Part shown: in pieces, positions 27,394 to 35,003 of the stretch
Position numbering within the stretch: the stretch's first letter is position 1
Layout: each line of letters starts with the position of its first letter
From: CAZOWW01 sp964583765
Lineage (GTDB): Bacteria > Actinomycetota > Actinomycetes > Actinomycetales > Kineosporiaceae
Direction of reading: 5' to 3'
Assembly: GCA_964583765.1 (NCBI GenBank)
Contig: CAZOWW010000010.1
Location: 1-64,000 of the forward strand
DNA length: 64,000 bases
The notes under the pieces: model-generated
Told to the model about the DNA's origin: nothing
Databases searched by the model: none
The model's input: only the letters and a program-made list of their open reading frames with translations
Position numbers and translations under genes: made by a program

Positions 27394-30107
27394 ACGGCTC
27401 CCTGGACGGCGTGAAACTACATCGCGTGGACTCGCTGGACGCCCTGGACGCCTGCCGCGCGTGGGCGGCCGAGCGCCGCGACGGCCCGCTGTGCGCGGAC
27501 ACGGAATCCGGCGGCCTGTCGCCCTACCACCACCGCATGCGGCTGGTGCAGCTGGGCGACAAGCGGCACGGCTGGGCGTTCCCGCCCGGGTGGGCGGGGG
27601 CGGCGGCGGAGATCATGCGCAACGCCCCCTGGCTGGGCTTCCACAACCGGCCGTACGACGCCAGGGTGCTCAAGCGGCACGCCGGGTTCCAGGTCCCGTG
27701 GGAGCGCGCCGAGGACACGCTGCCGGCCGGGCACATCTGCGACTCGCTCAAGCTGGCCGGCCTCAAGCCGCGCGCGGCGATCGAGGTGGATCCCCGCGCC
27801 GTCAAGGGCGAGCAGATCCTTCACGACGGGATGGCGAGAAACGGCTGGACGTGGGACACGGTGCCCGACGACTGGGAGCCGTACTGGGCGTACTCGGCCC
27901 TCGACCCGGTGCTCACCGCCCATCTGTGGGGGAAGTTCGCCCCCGAGGTGACCGGCCGGTACCGCGAGGCGTACGACCTGGAGAAGGCCACCACCAGGAT
28001 CAGCGCCGCGATGATGGACGCGGGCCTGGCGGTGGACATCCCGTTCATCGAGGACGCGATGCGCCGGGTCAGCGCCTACCACGCCCGGGCGATGGCGTAC
28101 TTGAGCGCCGTGCACGGCATCCGCACGGTGAACAGCGGCGCGCAGGTGATGGCCGGGCTGAACCGGGCGGGCATCCCCACGCAAGTGTGGACCGCCACCG
28201 GGGAGCCGGCGATCAGCAAGGACGCCCTGGCGTTCTACAAGGCCAACTACCCGCAGCACCGCGACCTGATCCAGTGCGTCCAGTGGGCGCGCAAGGCCGG
28301 CGACATCAACGGGAAGTACCTCCAGAAGTTCCTTGACCTGCACGTCGACGGCATCATGCACTACTCGATCAACACCTGCCGGGCGCGCACCTCCCGCATG
28401 TGCCTGCCGGAGTCGCAGCAGCTGCTTACTCGGCGCGGCATACTCCCAGTCGACGATGTGCGCGAGGGAGACGAGACGATCGACGCTAGCGGTTCGTGGA
28501 CGCGCGTCCTCGCTGTGCACAGGTACCCCGACCAGGAAACAGTCAAGTACGCGCACAGGCACGCCCGGCTGGAGGCCACGGCCGAGCATCGCTGGCTGCT
28601 CTCGCCGGAGAAGAGGCCAAGCGCACGCAGGCTAGAGCCGATTACCGCGCTACGCAGAAACTTGCACTTGAACCCGTGGCACCCGTCGTTCGATTTCGAC
28701 GCTCGCGAGGTGCCGTTGGACGGCACAGAGGCCGTTCAGTTCGCCGCAATCGTCGGCTGGCTGGTATCAGACGGGCGCTGCATAGACGACGGGTACGGCA
28801 AGGGCCTGAAGTCGATCATCTACCAGACCGAACGTAAATTCTATAAAGAAGTACTTCGATGCCTTCCTGTCGATTCAATTATGTACATGTCTCAGGGGGG
28901 TGAGAACTGCCCGGACATGCACGAGATCGGGTTGAGAGCGCGATGGCTTCACCCGCGACTAGAGGCTGCCGGATTGCGCGCTGACCCGCTGCTGCGCACA
29001 TCCAGGTCGCTGTTGCCGTGGGTCCTGTCGCTAAGCCTCCCCGAGCTACGCGCATTCTTCTCTGCTGTGTGGCTGGCGGACGGTTCGACAGCGCACCCGC
29101 AGAACAAGCACATCTCATGCGAATCGGAGCCGTTGCGCGATGCGCTCCAGTACTGCGGTTACGTTCTCGGCCTGCGATCTCGCGTCACAGAGGACGCGCC
29201 GGGCGGATGGTCCACGGGACCGAGAATGGGCGTCAAATTCACTAGCAGGCCGGTCACAACACGTTTCCTGGAGCGCAGCCCAGGGCGTGCCGACGTATGG
29301 TGCGTGACCACGGACAGCGGCACGTTCACTGCATGGGGCCAAGGGCCGTACTTGACGGGCAACTCGGTGACCGACCCGCCGATGCAGACGTTCGACCGCG
29401 ACGAGCCGGTCATCCGGGGGAGCTTCGTGCCCCGCCCCGGCCACGTGCTCATCAGCGTCGACGCCGACCAGATGGAGATGCGGGAGACGGCTCACTTCTC
29501 CGGGGACGCCAACCTGATCAACGACTTCCTTGAGGCCGACGCCAGCGGGCAGTCGTTCTTCGTGCTGGCCGCCAGCCGGATCTACGGCCAGGAGATCGCA
29601 AAGTCCGACCCGCGCTACAGCTGGACGAAGAACGCCTCCTACGCGCAGGTGTACGGGTCGGGGCTGGAGAACGCGGCGGTCACCGCCGGGGTGCCGGTCG
29701 AGCAGATGCGCCCGGTCTACTACGGGTTCCAGCAGCGCTACCCCGGCGTGCCCGCGCTGATGAACCGCCTGATCAGGCAGGGCAAGAGCGGCGGGCGGCC
29801 TTACGCGAAGACGATCGACGGCCGGAAGCTGTACGTGCGCCGGGGGCACGAGTACGCGATCCTCAACACGATGTGCCAGGGGTCCGGCGCGGTTATCCTC
29901 AAGCGCGGCCTGGTCGACCTGGACGCGGCCGGGCTGGGCGGGTACCTGCGGCTCACTCTGCACGACGAGTACCTGTTCGAGTGCCCGAAAGAGGACGCCG
30001 AGGACGTGCTGCGGAAAGCCGAGCAGATCCTCACCAACAAAACCGACTTCGCGGTGCCGCTAACGTGGTCGGGAAAGATTCTGCCCCACCGATGGCAGAA
30101 GGTCTAG
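27390..30107 (+). CDS. family A DNA polymerase with an intein
   Basis: 905 codons from GTG 27390 (overlapping the previous stop); about 584 residues after splicing. N-terminal 3'-5' exonuclease domain with DTES (D37, E39) and the later exonuclease motif YSALDPVLTAHLW. Polymerase motif A is DADQMEMRETAHFSGD, motif B is around TKNASYAQVYGSG, and motif C is LHDEYLF. The intein splits the ARTSRM-SVTDPPMQ element next to the primer-binding region. A phage replicase working with the prim-pol and D5 helicase. No 5'-3' exonuclease domain, as usual for phage PolA. Confidence 0.93.
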   Translation: MNGSLDGVKLHRVDSLDALDACRAWAAERRDGPLCADTESGGLSPYHHRMRLVQLGDKRHGWAFPPGWAGAAAEIMRNAPWLGFHNRPYDARVLKRHAGFQVPWERAEDTLPAGHICDSLKLAGLKPRAAIEVDPRAVKGEQILHDGMARNGWTWDTVPDDWEPYWAYSALDPVLTAHLWGKFAPEVTGRYREAYDLEKATTRISAAMMDAGLAVDIPFIEDAMRRVSAYHARAMAYLSAVHGIRTVNSGAQVMAGLNRAGIPTQVWTATGEPAISKDALAFYKANYPQHRDLIQCVQWARKAGDINGKYLQKFLDLHVDGIMHYSINTCRARTSRMCLPESQQLLTRRGILPVDDVREGDETIDASGSWTRVLAVHRYPDQETVKYAHRHARLEATAEHRWLLSPEKRPSARRLEPITALRRNLHLNPWHPSFDFDAREVPLDGTEAVQFAAIVGWLVSDGRCIDDGYGKGLKSIIYQTERKFYKEVLRCLPVDSIMYMSQGGENCPDMHEIGLRARWLHPRLEAAGLRADPLLRTSRSLLPWVLSLSLPELRAFFSAVWLADGSTAHPQNKHISCESEPLRDALQYCGYVLGLRSRVTEDAPGGWSTGPRMGVKFTSRPVTTRFLERSPGRADVWCVTTDSGTFTAWGQGPYLTGNSVTDPPMQTFDRDEPVIRGSFVPRPGHVLISVDADQMEMRETAHFSGDANLINDFLEADASGQSFFVLAASRIYGQEIAKSDPRYSWTKNASYAQVYGSGLENAAVTAGVPVEQMRPVYYGFQQRYPGVPALMNRLIRQGKSGGRPYAKTIDGRKLYVRRGHEYAILNTMCQGSGAVILKRGLVDLDAAGLGGYLRLTLHDEYLFECPKEDAEDVLRKAEQILTNKTDFAVPLTWSGKILPHRWQKV
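28401..29363 (+). mobile_element. LAGLIDADG intein in the DNA polymerase
   Basis: 321 codons in frame. Starts with Cys (CLPESQQLLTRRGILPVDDV), block B ATAEHRWLL, two DOD/LAGLIDADG helices (AAIVGWLVSDGR and FFSAVWLADGST) and ends GQGPYLTGN before Ser+1. The penultimate residue is Gly instead of the usual His, which may slow Asn cyclisation. In contrast to the two terminase inteins, the endonuclease here is in frame and intact. Confidence 0.9.
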
Positions 30108-30117
30108 GGAGACAGAG

Positions 30118-30336
30118 ATGGACGAGACGCTGGCCGACGTCATCCACGACGGCAGCTGCGGGGACATGGCCCTGACCAGGGGCGGGAAGCCGCACTGCCG
30201 CCGCTACGTCAAGGGCAACCCGCATTACGACTACTACCAGGCGCACGCGGCCGAGCTGGCGGAGCAGCTGGAGCCGATGATCGGCCGGGAGAGCATCCTG
30301 CCGGTGGTCCGCCTCCTGGTCGGGGAGCTGTGCTAG
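30118..30336 (+). CDS. small hypothetical protein
   Basis: 72 residues from ATG 30118 after AGGGAGACAGAG. Contains DGSCGDMALTRGGKPHCRRY (two Cys, two His) and a helical C-terminus ending LLVGELC. Directly abuts the resolvase gene, the TAG being followed at once by its ATG. Family not recognised. Confidence 0.65.
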   Translation: MDETLADVIHDGSCGDMALTRGGKPHCRRYVKGNPHYDYYQAHAAELAEQLEPMIGRESILPVVRLLVGELC

Positions 30337-30813
30337 ATGCTCCCGCCGGCGCTCATGGCGATCGACCCTGGCAAGCAGACGGGGATGGCCGTGCTGTTCA
30401 CCCCGCCGGGGTCCTGGGGGCGTTTCTACTGCGGCGAGTGGCCGTTCGACGAGTTCTGCAACGAATCCGAGACTATCTGCCTGGCCTACGGCGATGAGCT
30501 GGCGGTGCTCTGGGAGCGGTTCACCATCACCCGGAACACGCACAAGCTGACCCCGCAGCCGGACGCGATGCACGTCATCGGCGTCTGCCGGTACCTGGCG
30601 GCCAGGTACGGCTGCCGGGTGCTGCCGGAGGCCCAGCAGGCCACCCCGAGCCCGCCAGAGCAGGCGCAGCTGAAGGCCCTCGGCTGGTGGGAGGCCGGAA
30701 AGGACGATTCCCAGAGCGCTGCCGCGCATCTCTTGAGATACCTGGTAGCCTCGAACGAGCTGCCCCCTAAAGAGCGGGAAATACTCGCGGGGCTAGGCAA
30801 GGGAGACAGATGA
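30337..30813 (+). CDS. RuvC-like Holliday junction resolvase
   Basis: 158 residues from ATG 30337. RNase H-fold pattern of RuvC: first catalytic Asp in MAIDPGKQTGMAV (D10), a central Glu in LWERFTI, and the closing acidic pair in KDDSQSAAAHLLRYL (about residue 124). It resolves branched recombination or replication intermediates so that concatemers can be packaged by TerL. Lies in the polymerase operon and overlaps the next gene by four bases. Confidence 0.85.
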   Translation: MLPPALMAIDPGKQTGMAVLFTPPGSWGRFYCGEWPFDEFCNESETICLAYGDELAVLWERFTITRNTHKLTPQPDAMHVIGVCRYLAARYGCRVLPEAQQATPSPPEQAQLKALGWWEAGKDDSQSAAAHLLRYLVASNELPPKEREILAGLGKGDR

Positions 30814-31214
30814 TGGTGAAAGTCACGCAGATCCGCACTCCGGAGCAGCAGGCGCGGGATTTCCTGGCCAACCTGCCGGATGACCAGTTGGAATGCATGT
30901 CGCAAAGGCATGTGTGGCCGGTCATCGACCTGCACAAGACGTCACTGCCCAAGGGCATCAGCGCGGCGCGGCAGCACGACGGCTGCTACCAGGTCAGGGA
31001 GACCTGCCCCAACTGCGGCAAGGTCCGCTGGTACACCACGCTGCCGGGCGGCGTGTTCGACGTCAACGCCCAGTACCGGTACGAGGACCCGCAGAACTGG
31101 GTCACCAAGCACGACGACATCGAGGCGACCCGCCGCGACTACAAGGCGGAGCTGTTCCGCCGCGCGGCCGGGCAGCTGACGAGCATCGTGGCTGCGGCGG
31201 AGCCCGCGTCATGA
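30810..31214 (+). CDS. zinc-finger hypothetical protein
   Basis: 134 residues; ATG 30810 or ATG 30813, with GGGAGACAG immediately upstream. Contains a C4-type segment (GCYQVRETCPNCGKVRWYTT). The rest is mixed, with a charged helical C-terminus. Common next to resolvase/helicase genes in actinophages in my recollection, function unknown. Confidence 0.7.
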   Translation: MMVKVTQIRTPEQQARDFLANLPDDQLECMSQRHVWPVIDLHKTSLPKGISAARQHDGCYQVRETCPNCGKVRWYTTLPGGVFDVNAQYRYEDPQNWVTKHDDIEATRRDYKAELFRRAAGQLTSIVAAAEPAS

Positions 31215-31822
31215 GCGGCGCCAGGCTGCTGCGGAAGGCCGCAGCGGCGCTGGAAGACGGGCAGATCCCTCTCATGAACCCGTTCCTGGCCGACAACGAC
31301 GTCACGGCCGACCAGTGCTTCCAGCTGGCGGAGCTGCTGACGATCGGCGCCCGGATCGTCGCGGCGGGTCTCGACGACCCCCGCTCGCCGCAGGGCCTGG
31401 CGATGATCCTGACGATGGCGGAGACGCTGTTATGGTCGCGGCTGTCATCACCTACGACGATCTCGACTACGCGGAGGGGAGGCAGGTCATCGCGCAGCGG
31501 TCGACGGTGGTCGGGTTCAGGGTCAACGGCAGGGACGAGTGGTACGAGCTGGACCTCACCGACGAGCACGCCGAGCTGCTGGAGAAGTACCGCCAGCACG
31601 GCAGGCGGCTCGCGCCGGGGACCGGGCCGCGCCCGCAGCCGGCCGACGACGACGTGCCCCGGTACTCCCGGGTCGTGCTCTGGCACGCGGTCGGGGTCTC
31701 CAGCCGGCAGTACTGGAAAGACCTGCGGGCGTGGGCGCGCTCGCGCGGCTACCCGACCGAGACGGCCGGCGGCAACAACTACATCGCGGTCAGCGTGGTG
31801 GAGGAGTACGAGAACTACCTGA
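31211..31822 (+). CDS. hypothetical protein whose frame runs on into the Lsr2-like gene
   Basis: ATG 31211 (ATGA junction). The first 75 or so codons look truly coding (RLLRKAAAALEDGQIPLMNP, CFQLAELLTIGARIVAAGLD). From about 31432 the frame continues without stop through the Lsr2-like gene as a Ser/Arg/Thr shadow until 31822. Either the long overlap is real, or a stop was lost by an indel near 31430, where every neighbouring junction suggests a stop should be. A -1 shift there would fuse it to the Lsr2-like protein. Confidence 0.5.
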   Translation: MSGARLLRKAAAALEDGQIPLMNPFLADNDVTADQCFQLAELLTIGARIVAAGLDDPRSPQGLAMILTMAETLLWSRLSSPTTISTTRRGGRSSRSGRRWSGSGSTAGTSGTSWTSPTSTPSCWRSTASTAGGSRRGPGRARSRPTTTCPGTPGSCSGTRSGSPAGSTGKTCGRGRARAATRPRRPAATTTSRSAWWRSTRTT

Positions 31823-31860
31823 CCGGGCTGGACCGCATGCGCCAGCAGCAGGCGGGGTGA
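31432..31860 (+). CDS. lsr2: Lsr2-like nucleoid-associated protein
   Basis: 142 residues from ATG 31432. The N-terminal domain has the Lsr2 oligomerisation pattern (EWYELDLTDEHAELLEKYRQ). The C-terminal domain (LRAWARSRGYPTETAGGNNY followed by VEEYENYL) matches the Lsr2 DNA-binding fold, though the usual RGR AT-hook is replaced by a Gly/Asn-rich turn. A linker rich in Pro/Arg/Asp joins them. Host Lsr2 silences AT-rich foreign DNA in actinobacteria; phage homologues probably interfere with it by mixed oligomers or replace it. The altered AT-hook hints at dominant-negative action (inference). Confidence 0.85.
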   Translation: MVAAVITYDDLDYAEGRQVIAQRSTVVGFRVNGRDEWYELDLTDEHAELLEKYRQHGRRLAPGTGPRPQPADDDVPRYSRVVLWHAVGVSSRQYWKDLRAWARSRGYPTETAGGNNYIAVSVVEEYENYLTGLDRMRQQQAG

Positions 31861-31866
31861 GCGCTC

Positions 31867-31977
31867 GTGAACGTCCTGGGCAACATGCAGCCGTTGTGCG
31901 AGCCGTGCAACCGCTGGAAAGCCAATAGGGTGGCCGACTACCGCCCCCGGTTCGAGAGGGAGAAGGTGGCCGCCTAG
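31867..31977 (+). CDS. 36-residue CxxC mini-protein
   Basis: GTG 31867 to TAG 31975-31977, the TAG sharing its G with the helicase GTG. Contains PLCEPCNRWKANRVADYRPR, a zinc-knuckle-like CxxCN motif as in the second half of HNH domains. Too short for an enzyme; could be a zinc-binding accessory peptide or HNH remnant. Confidence 0.55.
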   Translation: MNVLGNMQPLCEPCNRWKANRVADYRPRFEREKVAA

Positions 31978-33797
31978 TGGCCTGGACCGCGATCGAGCCG
32001 GGCACCGACCCGCCGATCCTGGCGATCGGCTGCGCCCGCAGCGAGTACCACCTCGCATCCCAGATTCCCGGGTGCAACTTCCGGAAGGAAGACTCGCTCT
32101 GGCGGGTGCCGCTCACCTGGGCGGCGTGGGTGGCGCTGCTGACCGTGTGGGGCGGCCAGCGCCTCGACGTCCAGCCGGAATTGCAGGAGTGGGCGCACGA
32201 GCAGTGGAAGCGGGTGCAGGAGATGTACGCCTGGCGCTCGCAGCTGGACGGGGGCAGTTTCGACGAGCCGGAGGACGGGCCGCGCCTGTTCCCGTTCCAG
32301 CGCGGCGGGGTCGAGTGGCTGAAAGACGTCCGGCGCGGCATCATGGGCGACCCGCAGGGCAACGGCAAGACGCCGCAGCTGATCATGGCGGTCAAGCACC
32401 TCCGCCAGGGGCCGTGGCTGGTGGTGGCGGTGCCGTCGGCGCTGTACAACTGGCAGCGGGAGTTCGGCGTCTGGGCGCCCGAGATGACGGTGCGGGTGAT
32501 CGACGGCACCGCCCTCAAGCGCCGCAAGGCGATCATGGACGAGGGCGAGGCCGACGTCTACATCATCGGGTGGCCGACCGTCCGCTACCACACCCGGCTG
32601 GCGGCGTACTCCGGCCTGGCGTTCGTGCGGTGCGACGAGCACGGCGGCTCGGCGGGCAAGACGGCGGCCCAGTGCGAGGTGCACCCCAAGGAGCTGAACG
32701 AGATCCGCTGGGCGGGTGTGATCGCCGACGAGGCGCACCGGATGAAAGACGCCAAGAGCAAGCAGACCCGCGCCGTGTGGCAGCTGGCGTCCGGCGCCCG
32801 GTACTTCTGGCCCGCCACCGGGACGCCGATCGCGGACAACATCGCCGACCTGTGGCCGGTGCTGCACGCGATCGACCCGCTGGCGTTCCCGTCCAAGTCC
32901 CGCTACCTGGACCTGTTCGCGATCAAGCAGCTGAGCTGGCACGGCGGGTCGGAGTTCCTGGGCATCAGGCCGGAGACCGAGAAGGCGTTCCACGCGATCG
33001 TCCAGCCGCTGATCCGGCGCGTCCCCAAGGAGATCGCCCGGCCGCAGATGCCCCCACGGCTGCCGGTCAGCTACCGCTACCCGGAGATGAGCCCGGCCCA
33101 GGCCCGCGCCTACAAGCAGATGCAGAAGGAGGCGCTGGCCGACCTGGGGAGCGCCACCGTGGTCACCGACAACGACCTGGCCCGGTTCGCCCGGCTCTGC
33201 CAGCTGGCGTCCGCGACGATCGAGACCTACGACGGCGAGGACCGGGACGGCTTCACCAGGCAGAAGGTCCGGATGACCGCCCCCTCGTCCAAGGCCGACG
33301 ACCTGCTCGAATTCCTGGAGGACAACCCGGGGCCGCTGGTCGTGTGCATGAACAGCCCACAGCTGCTGGCCCTGTGTGAGGCGAAGCTGAAAGACGCGAA
33401 AATCGCGCACTGCGCCATCCTGGGCGGGCAATCTCCAATGGAGCGCGACCAGGCGGTGCGGTGGTTCCAGGAGGGAGAATGCCGTGTAATGCTCTTGACC
33501 GCAGGTGCCGGGGGCGAGTCGATCACGCTGACCGCCTCCGACACCGTGCTGTTCCTCCAGCCCAACCCGTCATCGCTGGTCACCGAGCAGGTGATCGGGC
33601 GGGTGGACCGGATCGGGCAGCAGAACCCGGTGCGCGTCGTCTACTCCCTGTCACGCGGTACCGTGGACGAGCGGCTGCTGTCGCTGAGCCAGGGCAAGGG
33701 AGACCGCGCCGCGCAGGTGACCAGAGACCCCGACCTGCTCCGCTGGCTGGTCGGCGGCGGCGACGAACCAGCCCAGACCACACCTTCGCCAGGCTGA
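31977..33797 (+). CDS. SNF2-family DNA helicase/translocase
   Basis: 606 residues from GTG 31977. SF2 motifs in order: Q/I region RLFPFQRGGVEWL with GDPQGNGKTPQ (about 123-133), DEAH box in GVIADEAHRM (about 250), motif III PATGTPIADN, and in the second RecA domain LLTAGAGGESITLTASD and VIGRVDRIGQQNPV (motif VI). A divergent N-terminal HARP-like extension precedes it. It remodels forks or recombination intermediates using ATP. The end of the gene grades into a repeat cluster, so the last dozen residues are Pro/Thr-rich. Confidence 0.92.
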   Translation: MAWTAIEPGTDPPILAIGCARSEYHLASQIPGCNFRKEDSLWRVPLTWAAWVALLTVWGGQRLDVQPELQEWAHEQWKRVQEMYAWRSQLDGGSFDEPEDGPRLFPFQRGGVEWLKDVRRGIMGDPQGNGKTPQLIMAVKHLRQGPWLVVAVPSALYNWQREFGVWAPEMTVRVIDGTALKRRKAIMDEGEADVYIIGWPTVRYHTRLAAYSGLAFVRCDEHGGSAGKTAAQCEVHPKELNEIRWAGVIADEAHRMKDAKSKQTRAVWQLASGARYFWPATGTPIADNIADLWPVLHAIDPLAFPSKSRYLDLFAIKQLSWHGGSEFLGIRPETEKAFHAIVQPLIRRVPKEIARPQMPPRLPVSYRYPEMSPAQARAYKQMQKEALADLGSATVVTDNDLARFARLCQLASATIETYDGEDRDGFTRQKVRMTAPSSKADDLLEFLEDNPGPLVVCMNSPQLLALCEAKLKDAKIAHCAILGGQSPMERDQAVRWFQEGECRVMLLTAGAGGESITLTASDTVLFLQPNPSSLVTEQVIGRVDRIGQQNPVRVVYSLSRGTVDERLLSLSQGKGDRAAQVTRDPDLLRWLVGGGDEPAQTTPSPG

Positions 33798-33965
33798 CGT
33801 TCCAGTCCACCCCCGGCTGACAACCCCGCGCATCCCAGTCCAGCCCGGCCCGCTTTGACAGGACACACCTAGCCAGGCCATGCCAGGGGCCGACGTACCA
33901 ACCCGAGCCGTGCCGCTGCGACGGACCTGTCCGGGGCCAGCCCCGGCCGATACTGGCCCGACCGC
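33785..33965 (-). repeat. cluster of GTCGGC repeats (G-rich strand -)
   Basis: C-rich units on the + strand: GCTGACGTTCC, GGCTGACAACC, GGGGCCGACGTACCAACC, GCGACGGACC and GGCCGATACTGG. They match GCCGAC-NN-RCC, the complement of the main array unit. Orientation is opposite to that of the left-side clusters. The first unit lies inside the 3' end of the helicase gene. Confidence 0.65.
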
Positions 33966-33966
33966 T

Positions 33967-33995
33967 TTGACAGACTCCGTATCATGCGGTATACA
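33967..33995 (+). promoter_or_regulatory. strong sigma-70-type promoter
   Basis: TTGACA (33967-33972), a 17-nt spacer and TATACA (33990-33995): near-perfect consensus for the housekeeping sigma factor (HrdB in Streptomyces). The start codon of the next gene follows 48 nt after the -10 box, with AAGGGAGA between. This is the clearest conventional promoter in the window and should drive the recombination operon from 34044 on. Confidence 0.85.
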
Positions 33996-34043
33996 TGCTT
34001 CCTGTAAGCAGGGAGTAGGTCCACGACAAGGGAGAATCAGGTA

Positions 34044-34919
34044 ATGACTGAGCTAGACGCGCCAACGGCGTCGCCGTTCGCCAAGTTCCAGCACAAGGCT
34101 TGGCCGTTCGTATACCGAGGCGAGCTGGTGGCCGCCCGCATCTGCGGCGGCGTGCCGTCCAACGAGAGGACGGCCGAGGCGTGGATACGCGCCAAGCTGA
34201 AGGACAGCCGGTCCGAGTCCGAGGTCCAGGCGCTGGTGCGCAAGACGCAGGAGGAGCTGCGCGAGACGCACAAGGCGGCCGGGCGCAAGACCGAGGCCGA
34301 GCTGGCGGAGTCGCTGGAGGAGACGGCCGGCGCCCCCAAGCTGGACGAGGCCGAGCTGACCGAGGCGGCCATCAGCCAGGTCGCGGCGGACATGGCCGGG
34401 TTCAACATGTTCAAGCGCGTCGGCAGCGGGCCGGAGTACAAGGGGCACCCCGAGGGCGCGCTGTACATCGAGGGCCGCCAGCTGAAGGCGGCGCTCAAGG
34501 AGGCCGTGGCGGTCGCCGCCAACGCGGGCAAGATCCGCACCAAGAACTGGGGCAACCCGGACAACGCGGCGTACAAGAAGCAGCTCAAGGGCTGGTTCCC
34601 CGAGCACGTGTTCGTGACCGACACCATCCTCCCGCTGTACACCGAGGATGGCACCCCTGTCACCGAGCCGAACGGGGTGCTCCAGAAGTTCGTGCATACC
34701 CACCGGGGCGACGCGATCGGCTATGAGGAGTACGTCGAGCAGGCGAAGCTCACCTTCCACGTCAAGACGGACGTCGAGCTGACCGAGGAGGAGTGGGCCA
34801 TGATCTGGCTCACCGGCCAGGACCAGGGCCTGGGCGCCTCGCGCAGCCAGGGCTTCGGCACCTACAAGGTGTCCGGCTGGGAGCCCGTCCCGGTGCGCGA
34901 GCGCCGCAACATCGACTGA
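34044..34919 (+). CDS. RAMP-like protein with Gly-rich loop
   Basis: 291 residues from ATG 34044. Helical, charged middle (residues 40-110) that resembles a helical insertion, then segments such as PEGALYIEGRQLKAALKEAV. Near the C-terminus is GLGASRSQGFGTYKV (about 263-277), the type of Gly-rich loop seen in RAMP/Cas7/Cas6 proteins, where it contacts RNA backbone. No CRISPR array or Cas1/Cas2 is present. The next gene is a Cas4-like nuclease and then a Sak4-like ATPase, so it probably belongs to a phage recombination or DNA-processing module, perhaps as a nucleic-acid-binding filament protein. Identification is by motif only. Confidence 0.6.
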   Translation: MTELDAPTASPFAKFQHKAWPFVYRGELVAARICGGVPSNERTAEAWIRAKLKDSRSESEVQALVRKTQEELRETHKAAGRKTEAELAESLEETAGAPKLDEAELTEAAISQVAADMAGFNMFKRVGSGPEYKGHPEGALYIEGRQLKAALKEAVAVAANAGKIRTKNWGNPDNAAYKKQLKGWFPEHVFVTDTILPLYTEDGTPVTEPNGVLQKFVHTHRGDAIGYEEYVEQAKLTFHVKTDVELTEEEWAMIWLTGQDQGLGASRSQGFGTYKVSGWEPVPVRERRNID

Positions 34920-35003
34920 TATGACCGGGCCAGAAGCGCATGCGCCGCAGACCAACCGAAATCGCATGTCGGTCTTTGCTCTCCTAGGCGTCGAGGGGTC
35001 ATA

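Noticed and set aside
33857..33880. Second sigma-70 promoter starting TTGACA near 33858
   Set aside because: The hexamer lies inside a repeat unit and there is no -10 box at 16-18 nt.
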